This document shows positions 42,845 through 50,911 of a stretch of 64,000 bases of DNA, one piece after another. Numbering within the stretch: position 1 is the stretch's first letter; every line of letters begins with the position of its first letter. Origin of the DNA: CAYNEO01 sp964396245 (GTDB lineage: Bacteria; Zixibacteria; MSB-5A5; GN15; FEB-12). The translations under genes were made by a program, and so were the position numbers. The stretch covers positions 1 through 64,000 of the forward strand of contig CAYNEO010000007.1 in NCBI GenBank assembly GCA_964396245.1. Direction: 5' to 3'. The notes below the pieces were generated by a model. The model saw nothing but the letters and a program-made list of their open reading frames with translations. It had not been told where the DNA came from and did not search any database.

Positions 42845-44079
42845 GCCCGCACCTCCGTAATGGTTCGTCTCTTTTTCGAGCATGCGCTTTTTGAGTTGGC
42901 GGCGATGGCGTTCTGGACATTTGCCAGGTCTTTGTCACCACGTCCGGAGAGGTTCACAACAATCAATTGTTCGCGACGCATGGTGCGAGCAAGCCGCCTT
43001 GCAGCAGCCAGTGCGAACGAGGACTCTAGCGCGGGAATGATGCCTTCCAATCCGGTGAGCTCAAGGAAGGCCGCTACCGCCTCACTGTCTTTCGCCGTGA
43101 GATATTCGACCCGTCCGGAGTCATGAAAAAACGCATGCTCGGGCCCCACGCCGGGATAATCAAGACCGGCCGATACCGTGTGAGTTGGCGATACCTGCCC
43201 GTGTACGTCCTGAAGCAAATAGCTCAAGCTCCCGTGGAGGACTCCGGGACGCCCGCATTTGAGTGTGGCAGCATGCTTTCCCGTCGCCAATCCGTCACCC
43301 GCGGATTCCACCCCGACCAGACGTACACCGACATCGTTTCGGAACGGATAGAACATTCCGAGGGCGTTCGACCCGCCCCCGACACAGGCTACCATCAGGT
43401 CGGGCAACTGTCCCTCGAGCTTTCGAATCTGGCGGCGTGTCTCCTTCCCGATTACCGATTGAAAGTCCCGTACCATCATTGGAAATGGATGCGGTCCCAC
43501 GGTCGAGCCAATGATGTAATGAGTCGTGCCCACGCTGGCAACCCAATCACGCATCGCCTCGTTCGTTGCATCTTTCAGGGTAGCGCTGCCGCTTGTCACG
43601 GAAACGGGCGCCGCGCCAAGGAGCTTCATACGGTCAACATTTGGCGCCTGTCGACGCATATCTTCCGCCCCCATGTAGATCGTGCACTCGAGGCCGAATA
43701 ATGCGGCCACCGTTGCGACTGCGACCCCGTGTTGGCCTGCACCGGTTTCGGCAACAACCCGTTTCTTTCCCATCCGAACCGCCAGCAACGCCTGACCCAG
43801 GCAGTTGTTGATCTTATGAGCACCGGTGTGATTGAGGTCTTCGCGCTTGAGATAAATCTTCGGACCACCCCATGCGGCCGTAAGCCGGGCGGCGTGATAG
43901 AGTGGTGTTTCCCGGCCGGAGTACGAATGGAGCAGGCGCTTTAACTCTTTCCGGAATTCCGGGTCCTTTTTTGCGTGTGTATATTCGCTTTCCAGTTCGA
44001 GCAGAGCGGCCATCAGCGTCTCCGGAACAAACCGTCCGCCGAACCTTCCAAAGTAGCCTCTTTTGTTCGGTAATCCCAC
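42841..44079 (-). CDS. trpB: Tryptophan synthase beta subunit
   Basis: 412 residues. The PLP-binding Lys lies in LNHTGAHKINNCLGQ, the catalytic Glu in VAETGAGQHG, and the phosphate loop is GGGSNALGMFYPF. It condenses indole with serine. The start is GTG 44079, with GAGG 7 nt upstream, inside the 3' end of trpF, so the two genes overlap by 67 bp in different frames. It overlaps trpA by 4 bp. This is the standard TrpB1 type. Confidence 0.96.
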   Translation of the reverse strand: MGLPNKRGYFGRFGGRFVPETLMAALLELESEYTHAKKDPEFRKELKRLLHSYSGRETPLYHAARLTAAWGGPKIYLKREDLNHTGAHKINNCLGQALLAVRMGKKRVVAETGAGQHGVAVATVAALFGLECTIYMGAEDMRRQAPNVDRMKLLGAAPVSVTSGSATLKDATNEAMRDWVASVGTTHYIIGSTVGPHPFPMMVRDFQSVIGKETRRQIRKLEGQLPDLMVACVGGGSNALGMFYPFRNDVGVRLVGVESAGDGLATGKHAATLKCGRPGVLHGSLSYLLQDVHGQVSPTHTVSAGLDYPGVGPEHAFFHDSGRVEYLTAKDSEAVAAFLELTGLEGIIPALESSFALAAARRLARTMRREQLIVVNLSGRGDKDLANVQNAIAANSKSACSKKRRTITEVRA

Positions 44080-44681
44080 GTGCGTACCTCGTGAATGAAT
44101 TGTTGTATCTTGCCGTGATCTTTTTTCCCCGGAGCGACTTCGACACCGCTCGAGACGTCAACCGCATACGGGCGCACTGTCGCCAGCGCTGTCGTGACAT
44201 TGTCTGCGGTCAGTCCACCGGCCAGTATCATTCGCCCCAGGCGGGCGGCATCGGCCGCGATAGTCCAGTCAAACGGCCGGCCACTCCCCCCGGCCGTACC
44301 GGGCATATATGTGTCCAGTAAAAACCATTTCAATTTGAATTGATATATGCAGTCGATAGTCGCCTTGTTCTTCACCCGAAAGCCCTTGATCGCCGGCATA
44401 CCGAGTCCGGCGATATAATCAGGGCTCTCGTTGCCGTGTAATTGCACGGCATCGAGGTTGCAGAATCGCACAATTTCCCGGACTCTGTCGGCCGGCTCAT
44501 CGACAAACACGCCCACCATCGTAATGAACGGCGGTATCGCCCGGATAATCTCTCGGGCTGCCTCCGGCGATATCTGACGAGGGCTCGGGGCAAAGACAAA
44601 ACCGATGGCATCCGCACCGTGTTCGCATGCCGCCAGGGCATCGGCCGTGTTTGTGATTCCGCATATCTTAATCCTCGTCAT
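44013..44681 (-). CDS. trpF: Phosphoribosylanthranilate isomerase
   Basis: 222 residues from the ATG at 44681, which overlaps the trpC stop (ATGA) and has GGGGG upstream. Motifs: MTRIKICGITNTADA with the catalytic Cys, IGFVFAPSPRQISPE, DAVQLHGNES, LLDTYMPGTAGGSGRPFDW and LAGGLTADNV, then AVDVSSGVE. It converts phosphoribosylanthranilate to the ribulose form. The C-terminus runs about 20 residues past the usual end (after FIHEVR), and this tail is what overlaps trpB. Confidence 0.95.
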   Translation of the reverse strand: MTRIKICGITNTADALAACEHGADAIGFVFAPSPRQISPEAAREIIRAIPPFITMVGVFVDEPADRVREIVRFCNLDAVQLHGNESPDYIAGLGMPAIKGFRVKNKATIDCIYQFKLKWFLLDTYMPGTAGGSGRPFDWTIAADAARLGRMILAGGLTADNVTTALATVRPYAVDVSSGVEVAPGKKDHGKIQQFIHEVRTWDYRTKEATLEGSADGLFRRR

Positions 44682-45454
44682 GATTGCACCCCCAGCAATT
44701 TCCTGATCTGTCCGGCGGGATCTTCGGCGCTGACTATTCCTTCTCCAACCAATACAGCATCGACTCTCACCTCCCGAACCCGGAGAACATCCTCGCGGCT
44801 CTTCAAGCCGCTTTCGCTCACACATACGATGTCGCTCGGTATAAGCGGGCGAAGTCTTTCCGTCGTGGCAAGCGAAACCTCAAACGTTTTCAGATTGCGA
44901 TTGTTGATGCCGATAACTCTGGAACCCGCATTCACGGCAGCCTCGATTTCCCTCTCGTCATGCACCTCTGTCAAAACGTGGAGCCCGACATTTCCGGCCA
45001 GCCGTGAGAGACACATGAGTTCTTCAGGTGACAACGCGGCAACGATAAGGAGAATGGCATCGGCGCCGATCAATCGTGACTGAAGCACCTGGTACTCATC
45101 AACAATGAAATCTTTGCGCAGCACCGGCAGTGAGATGCTTTTTCGCGCAGCAATCAGGTCGGAATCCGATCCGTCGAAGTAACGACTGTCCGTGAGTACA
45201 GACACCGCAGAGGCGCCCGCCGACTCATACAACTGCGCCATTACGGCAGGATTAAGGTGACTTAAGAGACGGCCCTTCGACGGCGATCGTCGTTTGATTT
45301 CCGCAATCAGCGAGATATGTCCTGTCTTGCGCAGAGCACTTTCGAAATCTCTCGTGGCGGGCAGGTCGGCAATCTCTCGTTCCATATTAACGACAGATCG
45401 CTTGCATAGCGATGCCAGCTCACGACGTTTATGGGCGAGTATTTCAGGCAACAT
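44678..45454 (-). CDS. trpC: Indole-3-glycerol phosphate synthase
   Basis: 258 residues from the ATG at 45454 (MLPEILAHKRRELA), which overlaps the end of trpD by 11 bp. Motifs: LIAEIKRRSPSKGRL (catalytic Lys and substrate loop), SVLTDSRYFDGS, LPVLRKDFIVDEYQV, HVLTEVHDEREIEAA, VIGINNRNLKTF and VSESGLKSREDV. It closes the indole ring of the pathway. An earlier in-frame start 21 codons upstream lacks family similarity. Confidence 0.95.
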   Translation of the reverse strand: MLPEILAHKRRELASLCKRSVVNMEREIADLPATRDFESALRKTGHISLIAEIKRRSPSKGRLLSHLNPAVMAQLYESAGASAVSVLTDSRYFDGSDSDLIAARKSISLPVLRKDFIVDEYQVLQSRLIGADAILLIVAALSPEELMCLSRLAGNVGLHVLTEVHDEREIEAAVNAGSRVIGINNRNLKTFEVSLATTERLRPLIPSDIVCVSESGLKSREDVLRVREVRVDAVLVGEGIVSAEDPAGQIRKLLGVQS

Positions 45455-46469
45455 TCTGCAATCCGCTCGTGTATTGAATGAATTCCTCGAGCCGTTCGAA
45501 CGCTTTGCCGCGGTCAATAATCTCGCGCGCCATGCTCACACCCTCGGACAACGATGTCACCACTTCGCCGGCGAGCAGACCAAGCGCGCCATTGAGAAGC
45601 ACCGTGTCATAGGCCGGACCGCGTTCTCCTTTCAAGACACTCAGTGTAATACGTGCGTTGTCTTCCGCCGATCCACCGGCAAGATCGGCCACCGAGCAGG
45701 GCCGGCACCCGAGTTCCGACGGATCCAGCTCCTCAGTACTCACCGAACCATTGGATATCGAAGATATCTTGTTCACTCCGGTGGGAGCGAGTTCATCAAT
45801 CCCGGTATAATTGTGCACCACAAACACTCGACGGACTCCGAGAGCCGCCGCCGCCTCGGCAATGACCTCCGTATACTCCGGATCAAACACGCCGATAACC
45901 TGGTGGGTGGCAAAAGCAGGATTTGTGAGCGGGCCCAGTATGTTGAAGATAGTGCGGAATCCAAGTTCCTTACGGACAGGCGCCACCGCTTTCATGGCCG
46001 GATGAAGAAGTGGCGCGAACATGAAGCCGATGCCGATTTCATCGATGCACCGCCCCACCTGCTCCGGTGTCAAATCGATTCTGGCCCCGAGTGCCTGAAG
46101 TACATCGGCACTTCCGCACCGGCTCGAAATGCTTCGATTGCCGTGCTTGGCCACGGTCAGGCCGGCGCCCGCAAGAACAAAAGCGGCCGTGGTCGAAATG
46201 TTGAACGTCCCGGCGCCGTCTCCGCCCGTCCCGCAGTTGTCAATGAGGACAGGTTTCTTATGATGGATGCGCGTGACCCTCGCCCGCATGGTGCGCGCCG
46301 CTCCCAGGATTTCGTCGGTTGTCTCCCCGTTTACACGAAGGGCGGTCACGAATGCAGCGATCAACGCCGGGCTGGCCTGCCCGGACATGATCGTGTCGAC
46401 AGCCATCTGGCTCTCCCCGGCGGTCAAATGCTCGCGACGAACAAGCTTTTGGGTTACTTCGGCAATCAT
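45444..46469 (-). CDS. trpD: Anthranilate phosphoribosyltransferase
   Basis: 341 residues. Motifs: the PRPP loop VLIDNCGTGGDGAGTFNIST, KHGNRSISSRCGSADVLQAL, and ALGVRRVFVVHN. It transfers phosphoribose to anthranilate. The ATG at 46469 has AGGAG 7 nt upstream. It is a separate gene, not fused to the TrpG glutaminase that precedes it by 3 bp. Confidence 0.95.
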   Translation of the reverse strand: MIAEVTQKLVRREHLTAGESQMAVDTIMSGQASPALIAAFVTALRVNGETTDEILGAARTMRARVTRIHHKKPVLIDNCGTGGDGAGTFNISTTAAFVLAGAGLTVAKHGNRSISSRCGSADVLQALGARIDLTPEQVGRCIDEIGIGFMFAPLLHPAMKAVAPVRKELGFRTIFNILGPLTNPAFATHQVIGVFDPEYTEVIAEAAAALGVRRVFVVHNYTGIDELAPTGVNKISSISNGSVSTEELDPSELGCRPCSVADLAGGSAEDNARITLSVLKGERGPAYDTVLLNGALGLLAGEVVTSLSEGVSMAREIIDRGKAFERLEEFIQYTSGLQNVA

Positions 46470-46472
46470 GAT

Positions 46473-47039
46473 CTATCTCCTGCTGATGAAATTTGTCAAG
46501 AGGAGCCGGCCGTGTTCGGTCAGTATAGACTCCGGATGAAACTGGACGCCGGTCACCGGCCGGTCGCGCAGTTGTATTCCCATCACTTCCCCTTCCGACG
46601 TATACGCGGTCACCTGAACGTTATCCGGCAACGACTCTTCCTCAACCATCAGAGAGTGGTAGCGCGTCGCCGTGAAAGGATTTGGCAGTCCCTGGTATAT
46701 GCTGTTGCCGTGATGGAAGACTCTGGATGTCTTGCCGTGCATGAGCCGCCCCGCCCGCACGACCTTTCCGCCAAAAGCGTGAGCGATACACTGATGGCCG
46801 AGGCAAACTCCCAGAATGGGAATGCTGTCACTGCAGTAGCGAATGACTTCGACCGAGTTGCCGGCCCCTTCCGGCTCGCCGGGTCCGGGTGAGACTATCA
46901 CGTGGCTCGGATTGATCGAGGCAACCTGAGCTGCTGTAACTTCGTCGTTGCGCATCACGTGAACTTCGCAACCCAGTTCGCCGACATACTGAACCAGGTT
47001 GAACGTGAAAGAATCATAATTATCTATAATGAGAATCAT
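46473..47039 (-). CDS. trpG: Anthranilate synthase component II (glutamine amidotransferase)
   Basis: 188 residues, class-I glutaminase. MILIIDNYDSFTFNLVQYV is the usual start, the nucleophile Cys lies in ILGVCLGHQCIAHAFGG, and the His-Glu pair lies in VTGVQFHPESIL. It supplies ammonia to TrpE. Its start codon shares one base with the trpE stop (TGATG), so translation is coupled. It may also serve PabB, as no pabA is visible here. Confidence 0.95.
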   Translation of the reverse strand: MILIIDNYDSFTFNLVQYVGELGCEVHVMRNDEVTAAQVASINPSHVIVSPGPGEPEGAGNSVEVIRYCSDSIPILGVCLGHQCIAHAFGGKVVRAGRLMHGKTSRVFHHGNSIYQGLPNPFTATRYHSLMVEEESLPDNVQVTAYTSEGEVMGIQLRDRPVTGVQFHPESILTEHGRLLLTNFISRR

Positions 47040-48505
47040 CAGATGCCCTCCTCGGCTATTTCGATGGCTTTTTTCAGCGCGGCAAGTTTGTCCATCGTCT
47101 CCCGGTACTCCCTTTCAGGCACTGAATCGGCTACTACGCCGGCACCGGCTTGAAGATAGAATGATCGTTGTTTCATAACGATTGTCCGTATGGCGATACA
47201 CCAATCCATGTCGCCGGAAAGGCTGAAATAACCCACGGCGCCTGCATACGGTCCGCGCTTAAGCCCCTCCAATTTCTCTATAAGCTGCATGGCCCTGATC
47301 TTTGGAGCGCCGCTTACCGTACCCGCCGGAAAGGCTGCGCGGAACAGGTCAAACTGGTCGAACTCGTCACGAAGGGTGCCGGTGACATTCGACGTTATGT
47401 GCATGACATGAGAGTATTGCTCCACCTTCATGAACTCGTTGACCGTCACCGACCCGAACTCGCAGCAGCGGCCAAGGTCGTTTCGGCCGAGGTCGACCAG
47501 CATGACGTGTTCGGCGCGCTCTTTCTCGTCGGCCAGCAACTCCGACGCAAGCTTCCGGTCCTCTTCGACTGTCTGTCCCCGCGGGCGGGTTCCGGCTATC
47601 GGTCTGACGGTCGCCCGTCGTCCCGAGAGACGCACGAGTGCTTCCGGTGATGAGCCGATGAGTTTCGTTTCGTCTAGATCGAGGTAGAACAGATAAGGAG
47701 AAGGGTTTAGCATACGAAGGGCACGGTAGATGGAGAACGGGTCAGCCTCGGTCTCGCCGCTCAACCGCTGAGAAAGCACCAATTGATAGACTTCACCGGC
47801 AGCTATGTACTCCTTGATTGCCTCGACCGCGGAGCAGAACGCTTCGCGACTTAAATTCGACTTCAATTCGCGATGGACAGGCTCCACCGACGACTTTTCA
47901 TGGATTTTCAGCGGCGCCTGTGTGGCCGCGACAAGATTGTCAACCTTCTTCTGCACTCTCTGTTCATCCGATTCATCTGCCAGGGCAAGAAATTCCAGGC
48001 TTCGCTTGACATGATCGAAGACGAGCAGCGTATCGATCAGATAGAATGTCGCCAGCGGCAGACCCAGTGAATCGCGGGACGAATCAGGGATTCGCTCGAA
48101 ATGACGCGCCAGGTCATAGCTGATATAACCCACCGCACCGCCCAGGAGAGGCGGGCGAGCGTTTCCGCCGTGGATTTCATAAGAGTCCAGCAGTTGTTTT
48201 ATGGGAGCGAGCGGTCCTTCCCCGCTATCGCCCCGGTTGAACGGGACAGTGACGCGACCGTCGGATGTAAACATGGTTACGTTCACGTGGTCGACCACGA
48301 TTCGGGTGGTGGGCGCGATACCGATGAATGAATATCGGCCGAGAATTGTGCCACTTTCGACCGATTCCAAGAGAAGTTTCGCGCCGTGGTCCTTCAACTT
48401 GAGGAAAGCTGATACCGGCGTCTCGAGGTCGGCGGGCATCCGTCGGATGATCAGCTTTTTAACCCTGCGGGCATGTGATGCGCCAACTTCTAATCTTGTG
48501 CTCAT
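47039..48505 (-). CDS. trpE: Anthranilate synthase component I
   Basis: 488 residues. The N-terminal feedback motif LLLESVESG and the later NPSPYLFYLD form the tryptophan-binding site of feedback-inhibited TrpE. The catalytic domain has RPIAGTRPRGQT, AEHVMLVDLGRNDLGR, FPAGTVSGAPKIRAMQLI and the C-terminal AGAGVVADSVPEREY. It makes anthranilate from chorismate. The ATG at 48505 has GAGG 6 nt upstream, and that SD lies only a few bases after the U tract of the leader terminator. First structural gene of trpEGDCFBA-aroF. Confidence 0.96.
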   Translation of the reverse strand: MSTRLEVGASHARRVKKLIIRRMPADLETPVSAFLKLKDHGAKLLLESVESGTILGRYSFIGIAPTTRIVVDHVNVTMFTSDGRVTVPFNRGDSGEGPLAPIKQLLDSYEIHGGNARPPLLGGAVGYISYDLARHFERIPDSSRDSLGLPLATFYLIDTLLVFDHVKRSLEFLALADESDEQRVQKKVDNLVAATQAPLKIHEKSSVEPVHRELKSNLSREAFCSAVEAIKEYIAAGEVYQLVLSQRLSGETEADPFSIYRALRMLNPSPYLFYLDLDETKLIGSSPEALVRLSGRRATVRPIAGTRPRGQTVEEDRKLASELLADEKERAEHVMLVDLGRNDLGRCCEFGSVTVNEFMKVEQYSHVMHITSNVTGTLRDEFDQFDLFRAAFPAGTVSGAPKIRAMQLIEKLEGLKRGPYAGAVGYFSLSGDMDWCIAIRTIVMKQRSFYLQAGAGVVADSVPEREYRETMDKLAALKKAIEIAEEGI

Positions 48506-48519
48506 GTGGTGCCTCTGAT

Positions 48520-48564
48520 AAAAAGAAACAGCCCACTGTCAGTTGCCTGACAGTGGGCTGTTTC
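48520..48564 (-). terminator. trp leader transcription terminator (attenuator)
   Basis: A 17-bp perfect stem, GAAACAGCCCACTGTCA (48525-48541) and its complement (48548-48564), with a 6-nt loop. Read leftward it is followed at once by TTTTT (48524-48520). It lies between the leader peptide gene and trpE, 15 bp before the trpE start, which is the position of an attenuator. Confidence 0.92.
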
Positions 48565-48586
48565 GATATCCGTGGTTCTTATTTGT

Positions 48587-48715
48587 CTATTTCAGTAGAT
48601 ACTCCACGACAGACCCGCTCTCAGGCATATCGATACACCAACGCCACCAATACCGGTTGGAATTTGCGGATGTTGAGAGTCGTCGGCCTGTAGTGTCTGT
48701 CATTGAAGTATTCAT
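48587..48715 (-). CDS. trpL: trp operon leader peptide with Trp-Trp-Arg-Trp
   Basis: A 42-codon frame from ATG 48715 to TAG 48587, on the same strand as trpE, beginning MNTSMTDTTGRRLSTSANSN and continuing with RYWWRWCIDMP. Codons 23, 24 and 26 are UGG (48649-48644 and 48640-48638); tryptophan is the rarest residue, so three in four codons is a strong leader-peptide sign. It lies between a good promoter and a terminator hairpin directly before trpE. Ribosome stalling at these codons when charged tRNA-Trp is short would favour read-through. The ATG is only about 5 nt from the predicted transcription start, so translation may be leaderless, or a second ATG at 48703 may be used. It is longer than the enterobacterial leaders. 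Confidence 0.85.
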   Translation of the reverse strand: MNTSMTDTTGRRLSTSANSNRYWWRWCIDMPESGSVVEYLLK

Positions 48716-48726
48716 AACTTAACGTA

Positions 48727-48754
48727 AGTATACCCTATTTCTCCATTTTGTCAA
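48727..48754 (-). promoter_or_regulatory. trp operon promoter
   Basis: Minus strand TTGACA (48754-48749), 16 nt, TATACT (48732-48727). Eleven of twelve consensus positions match. It lies immediately upstream of trpL. Confidence 0.8.
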
Positions 48755-48853
48755 GGGCGAATCTCACAAGTTATTGTCAGCAAATGCGTTACAACGCCCG
48801 AAACAGGGTTGATAACGTGAGCCCTGCGAAGCGGCGGGTTCAATAGCGATGGG

Positions 48854-50461
48854 CTACTTCATGGATTGCAGATAGGTATTGAGGTTGGTCTGGTTATTCA
48901 CCAGTCCGAGTTTTTTGCGGATGATTTCCCGATGCTTCTGAACGGTCATCGGTGAGAGGTTCAAAACTTCGGCGATTTCTTTGGTGGTCATCCCGTTCTT
49001 TATGAGCCGGCAGACCTCAAGTTCCCGTGGAGAGAGCCGGGTGAACTTACCCTTCATTTCAGTCAGGAACGGTGAGGCGATATCACGAAGTTCATGCTCT
49101 ATCAACTCAAAGTTACGCCGCATGGTCTCACCGGCAGCTTCCTTGAGTCTCATCAACGTCGGTAAAATCGCCTCCTCTACGTTGGTGGCAAACTGGTGCT
49201 TGAGGGCGTCCTTCTCAGTTTCGATACGTTGGAGAATCTCTCCCAGCGCCACGTTCTTTTTCTCCAGCGCCTCTCGCTCAATCTCCAATTGTTCCTTCGT
49301 GGTCTTGAGTTCGTCCTCGGTTTCTTTTCGCTCCGTTATATCAATTGCCATTATTCCGACCAGCGTCTGGCCGTCCTTCTTGAAGATGGGAAACTTATAT
49401 GTCAAAAGCGCTACTGTCCTGTTTTTAGCCTCCAGCACTTCAACCCGTTCAATCACCTTTCCCGTTTTGATCACCGTCAGATCGTCCTTGCGCCACGCTG
49501 AAACTTCGACGTTCCCTGGCCATAATTCGAAGTCTGTTTTTCCCAGAATCTCTTCCGTAGGACGCCCGAAGAAATCTGCCACGCGTTCGTTCACATAAAG
49601 CGAATGGCCCACATCATCTTTTATTATAGCAAACCCCGGAATATATTTCATGAACAGGCGGAATTGTTCGCGAGATTCGACAAGGGCATCTTCCATTTCT
49701 TTGCGCGCCGTGATATCCTCGAGGAAATTCAGCGTCGCCGGACGACCTTCCCAATCGATCACGACGCCGTTATTGCGGAGCCATCGAACGCCGCCGTCCT
49801 CGCGAACCAGGCGAAAGGTGTGCTGCAATACGGTGTCGCCGAGCACTGAGTCGACATAGACACGTTTCTGGAAATCGCTGCGATCCTCGGCATGGACGAA
49901 CTCGGCTGCTGTTTTCTCCATCAGCTGCTTTTCAGAAAAACCGGTAATCGAGGTCATGAAGGGATTGACAAATTTGAACCGGTCATCCTGTACAACCGCG
50001 ATCCCTTCCCTGGCGTTGTCTACAACTTCGCGATACTGGCGTTCAGTTGCGCGACGGGCCTCCTCCGCCTTACGGTGCTCCGCCCGTATCCTCGCCTCGG
50101 CCAATTCACGCTCGATGGCCGGCAGGAGGCGGGCCATGTTCCCCTTCATGATATAGTCGTGGGCACCGGCCCTCATGGCATCGACAGCGATATCTTCGCC
50201 GATACCTCCCGACAAGATGATAAAGGGACAGTCTCGACCGCTTGCCTGTAATACCTTAAGCGCCTCCAGGCCGCTGAACTCCGGCATGACATAGTCGGCT
50301 ATGACGAGGTCCCATTCCTCCTGAAGCGCCAGGGTCATCGCCTCGGCCGTATCCACGCGCCGGTGCGCGGGATCGTATCCCCCCTTTTTCAGTTCGCGGA
50401 GCAGCAACGCTGCATCATCGGCCGAATCTTCGACCAGAAGTAATTTGAGCGGCCTGGACAT
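48854..50461 (-). CDS. Response regulator with two PAS domains and a LuxR-type HTH
   Basis: 535 residues. Residues 1-130 are a receiver (LLLVEDSADDAALLL; phospho-acceptor in LVIADYVMPEFSG; FIILSGGIGEDIAVDAM). Two PAS domains follow (about 140-260, REGIAVVQDDRFKFVNPFM; and 268-390, PGFAIIKDDVGHSLYVN). A coiled coil (about 385-430) leads to a C-terminal LuxR HTH (SPRELEVCRLIKNGMTTKEI, then LNLSPMTVQKH). It is a transcription factor able to take both phosphoryl and ligand input. It is the last of three genes with the PAS kinase at 50908 and receiver at 50465, 3 bp after the latter. Confidence 0.9.
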   Translation of the reverse strand: MSRPLKLLLVEDSADDAALLLRELKKGGYDPAHRRVDTAEAMTLALQEEWDLVIADYVMPEFSGLEALKVLQASGRDCPFIILSGGIGEDIAVDAMRAGAHDYIMKGNMARLLPAIERELAEARIRAEHRKAEEARRATERQYREVVDNAREGIAVVQDDRFKFVNPFMTSITGFSEKQLMEKTAAEFVHAEDRSDFQKRVYVDSVLGDTVLQHTFRLVREDGGVRWLRNNGVVIDWEGRPATLNFLEDITARKEMEDALVESREQFRLFMKYIPGFAIIKDDVGHSLYVNERVADFFGRPTEEILGKTDFELWPGNVEVSAWRKDDLTVIKTGKVIERVEVLEAKNRTVALLTYKFPIFKKDGQTLVGIMAIDITERKETEDELKTTKEQLEIEREALEKKNVALGEILQRIETEKDALKHQFATNVEEAILPTLMRLKEAAGETMRRNFELIEHELRDIASPFLTEMKGKFTRLSPRELEVCRLIKNGMTTKEIAEVLNLSPMTVQKHREIIRKKLGLVNNQTNLNTYLQSMK

Positions 50462-50464
50462 TGA

Positions 50465-50911
50465 TCACTTGCCTGTTGGCGGAGCTTCGTTCAGGACGAG
50501 CCAGTAAAGTCCGAGTTGCTTCACTGCTTCGATGAATTGGGTAAAGTCGACCGGCTTCTGGATGTAGCTGTTGGCTCCCCACTTGTAGCCGTTCATCACA
50601 TCAACATCGGCGCGTGAAGACGTGAGAATGATTACCGGCAAAGTCTTGGTCATCTCATTTTGACGCAACTCTTTAAGCACTTCGATACCATCGACCTTGG
50701 GCAACTTCAGATCCAGAAGTACGAAAGCCGGCGCCGAAGAAGGATCCCGGTCCGCGTATTTTCCCCGCGAAAACAGATAGTCGAGTGCCTCCTCGCCATC
50801 CTCTGCGACTATGACCCGGTTGGCAATATTCCCCTTTTCAAACGCCCGTAGCGTCAAACTGATGTCATCAGGGTTGTCTTCAACCAGCAGGATTGGCCGT
50901 GTCTGCATCAT
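50465..50911 (-). CDS. Rcp1-type stand-alone receiver protein
   Basis: 148 residues with the longer beta4-alpha4 arrangement of Rcp1-like receivers, which pair with phytochrome-type kinases: ILLVEDNPDDISLTLRAFEK, EALDYLFSRGKYA, VLLDLKLPKVDGIEVL, ILTSSRADVDV and YIQKPVDFTQF. There is no output domain. Its start overlaps the stop of the kinase gene by 4 bp (ATGA), so it is the probable phosphate acceptor of that kinase. Confidence 0.92.
   Translation of the reverse strand: MMQTRPILLVEDNPDDISLTLRAFEKGNIANRVIVAEDGEEALDYLFSRGKYADRDPSSAPAFVLLDLKLPKVDGIEVLKELRQNEMTKTLPVIILTSSRADVDVMNGYKWGANSYIQKPVDFTQFIEAVKQLGLYWLVLNEAPPTGK

Noticed and set aside
48475..48693. 72-codon frame on the plus strand opposite the trp leader
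   Set aside because: It is antisense to trpL, the attenuator hairpin and the trpE start, and has no coding features.
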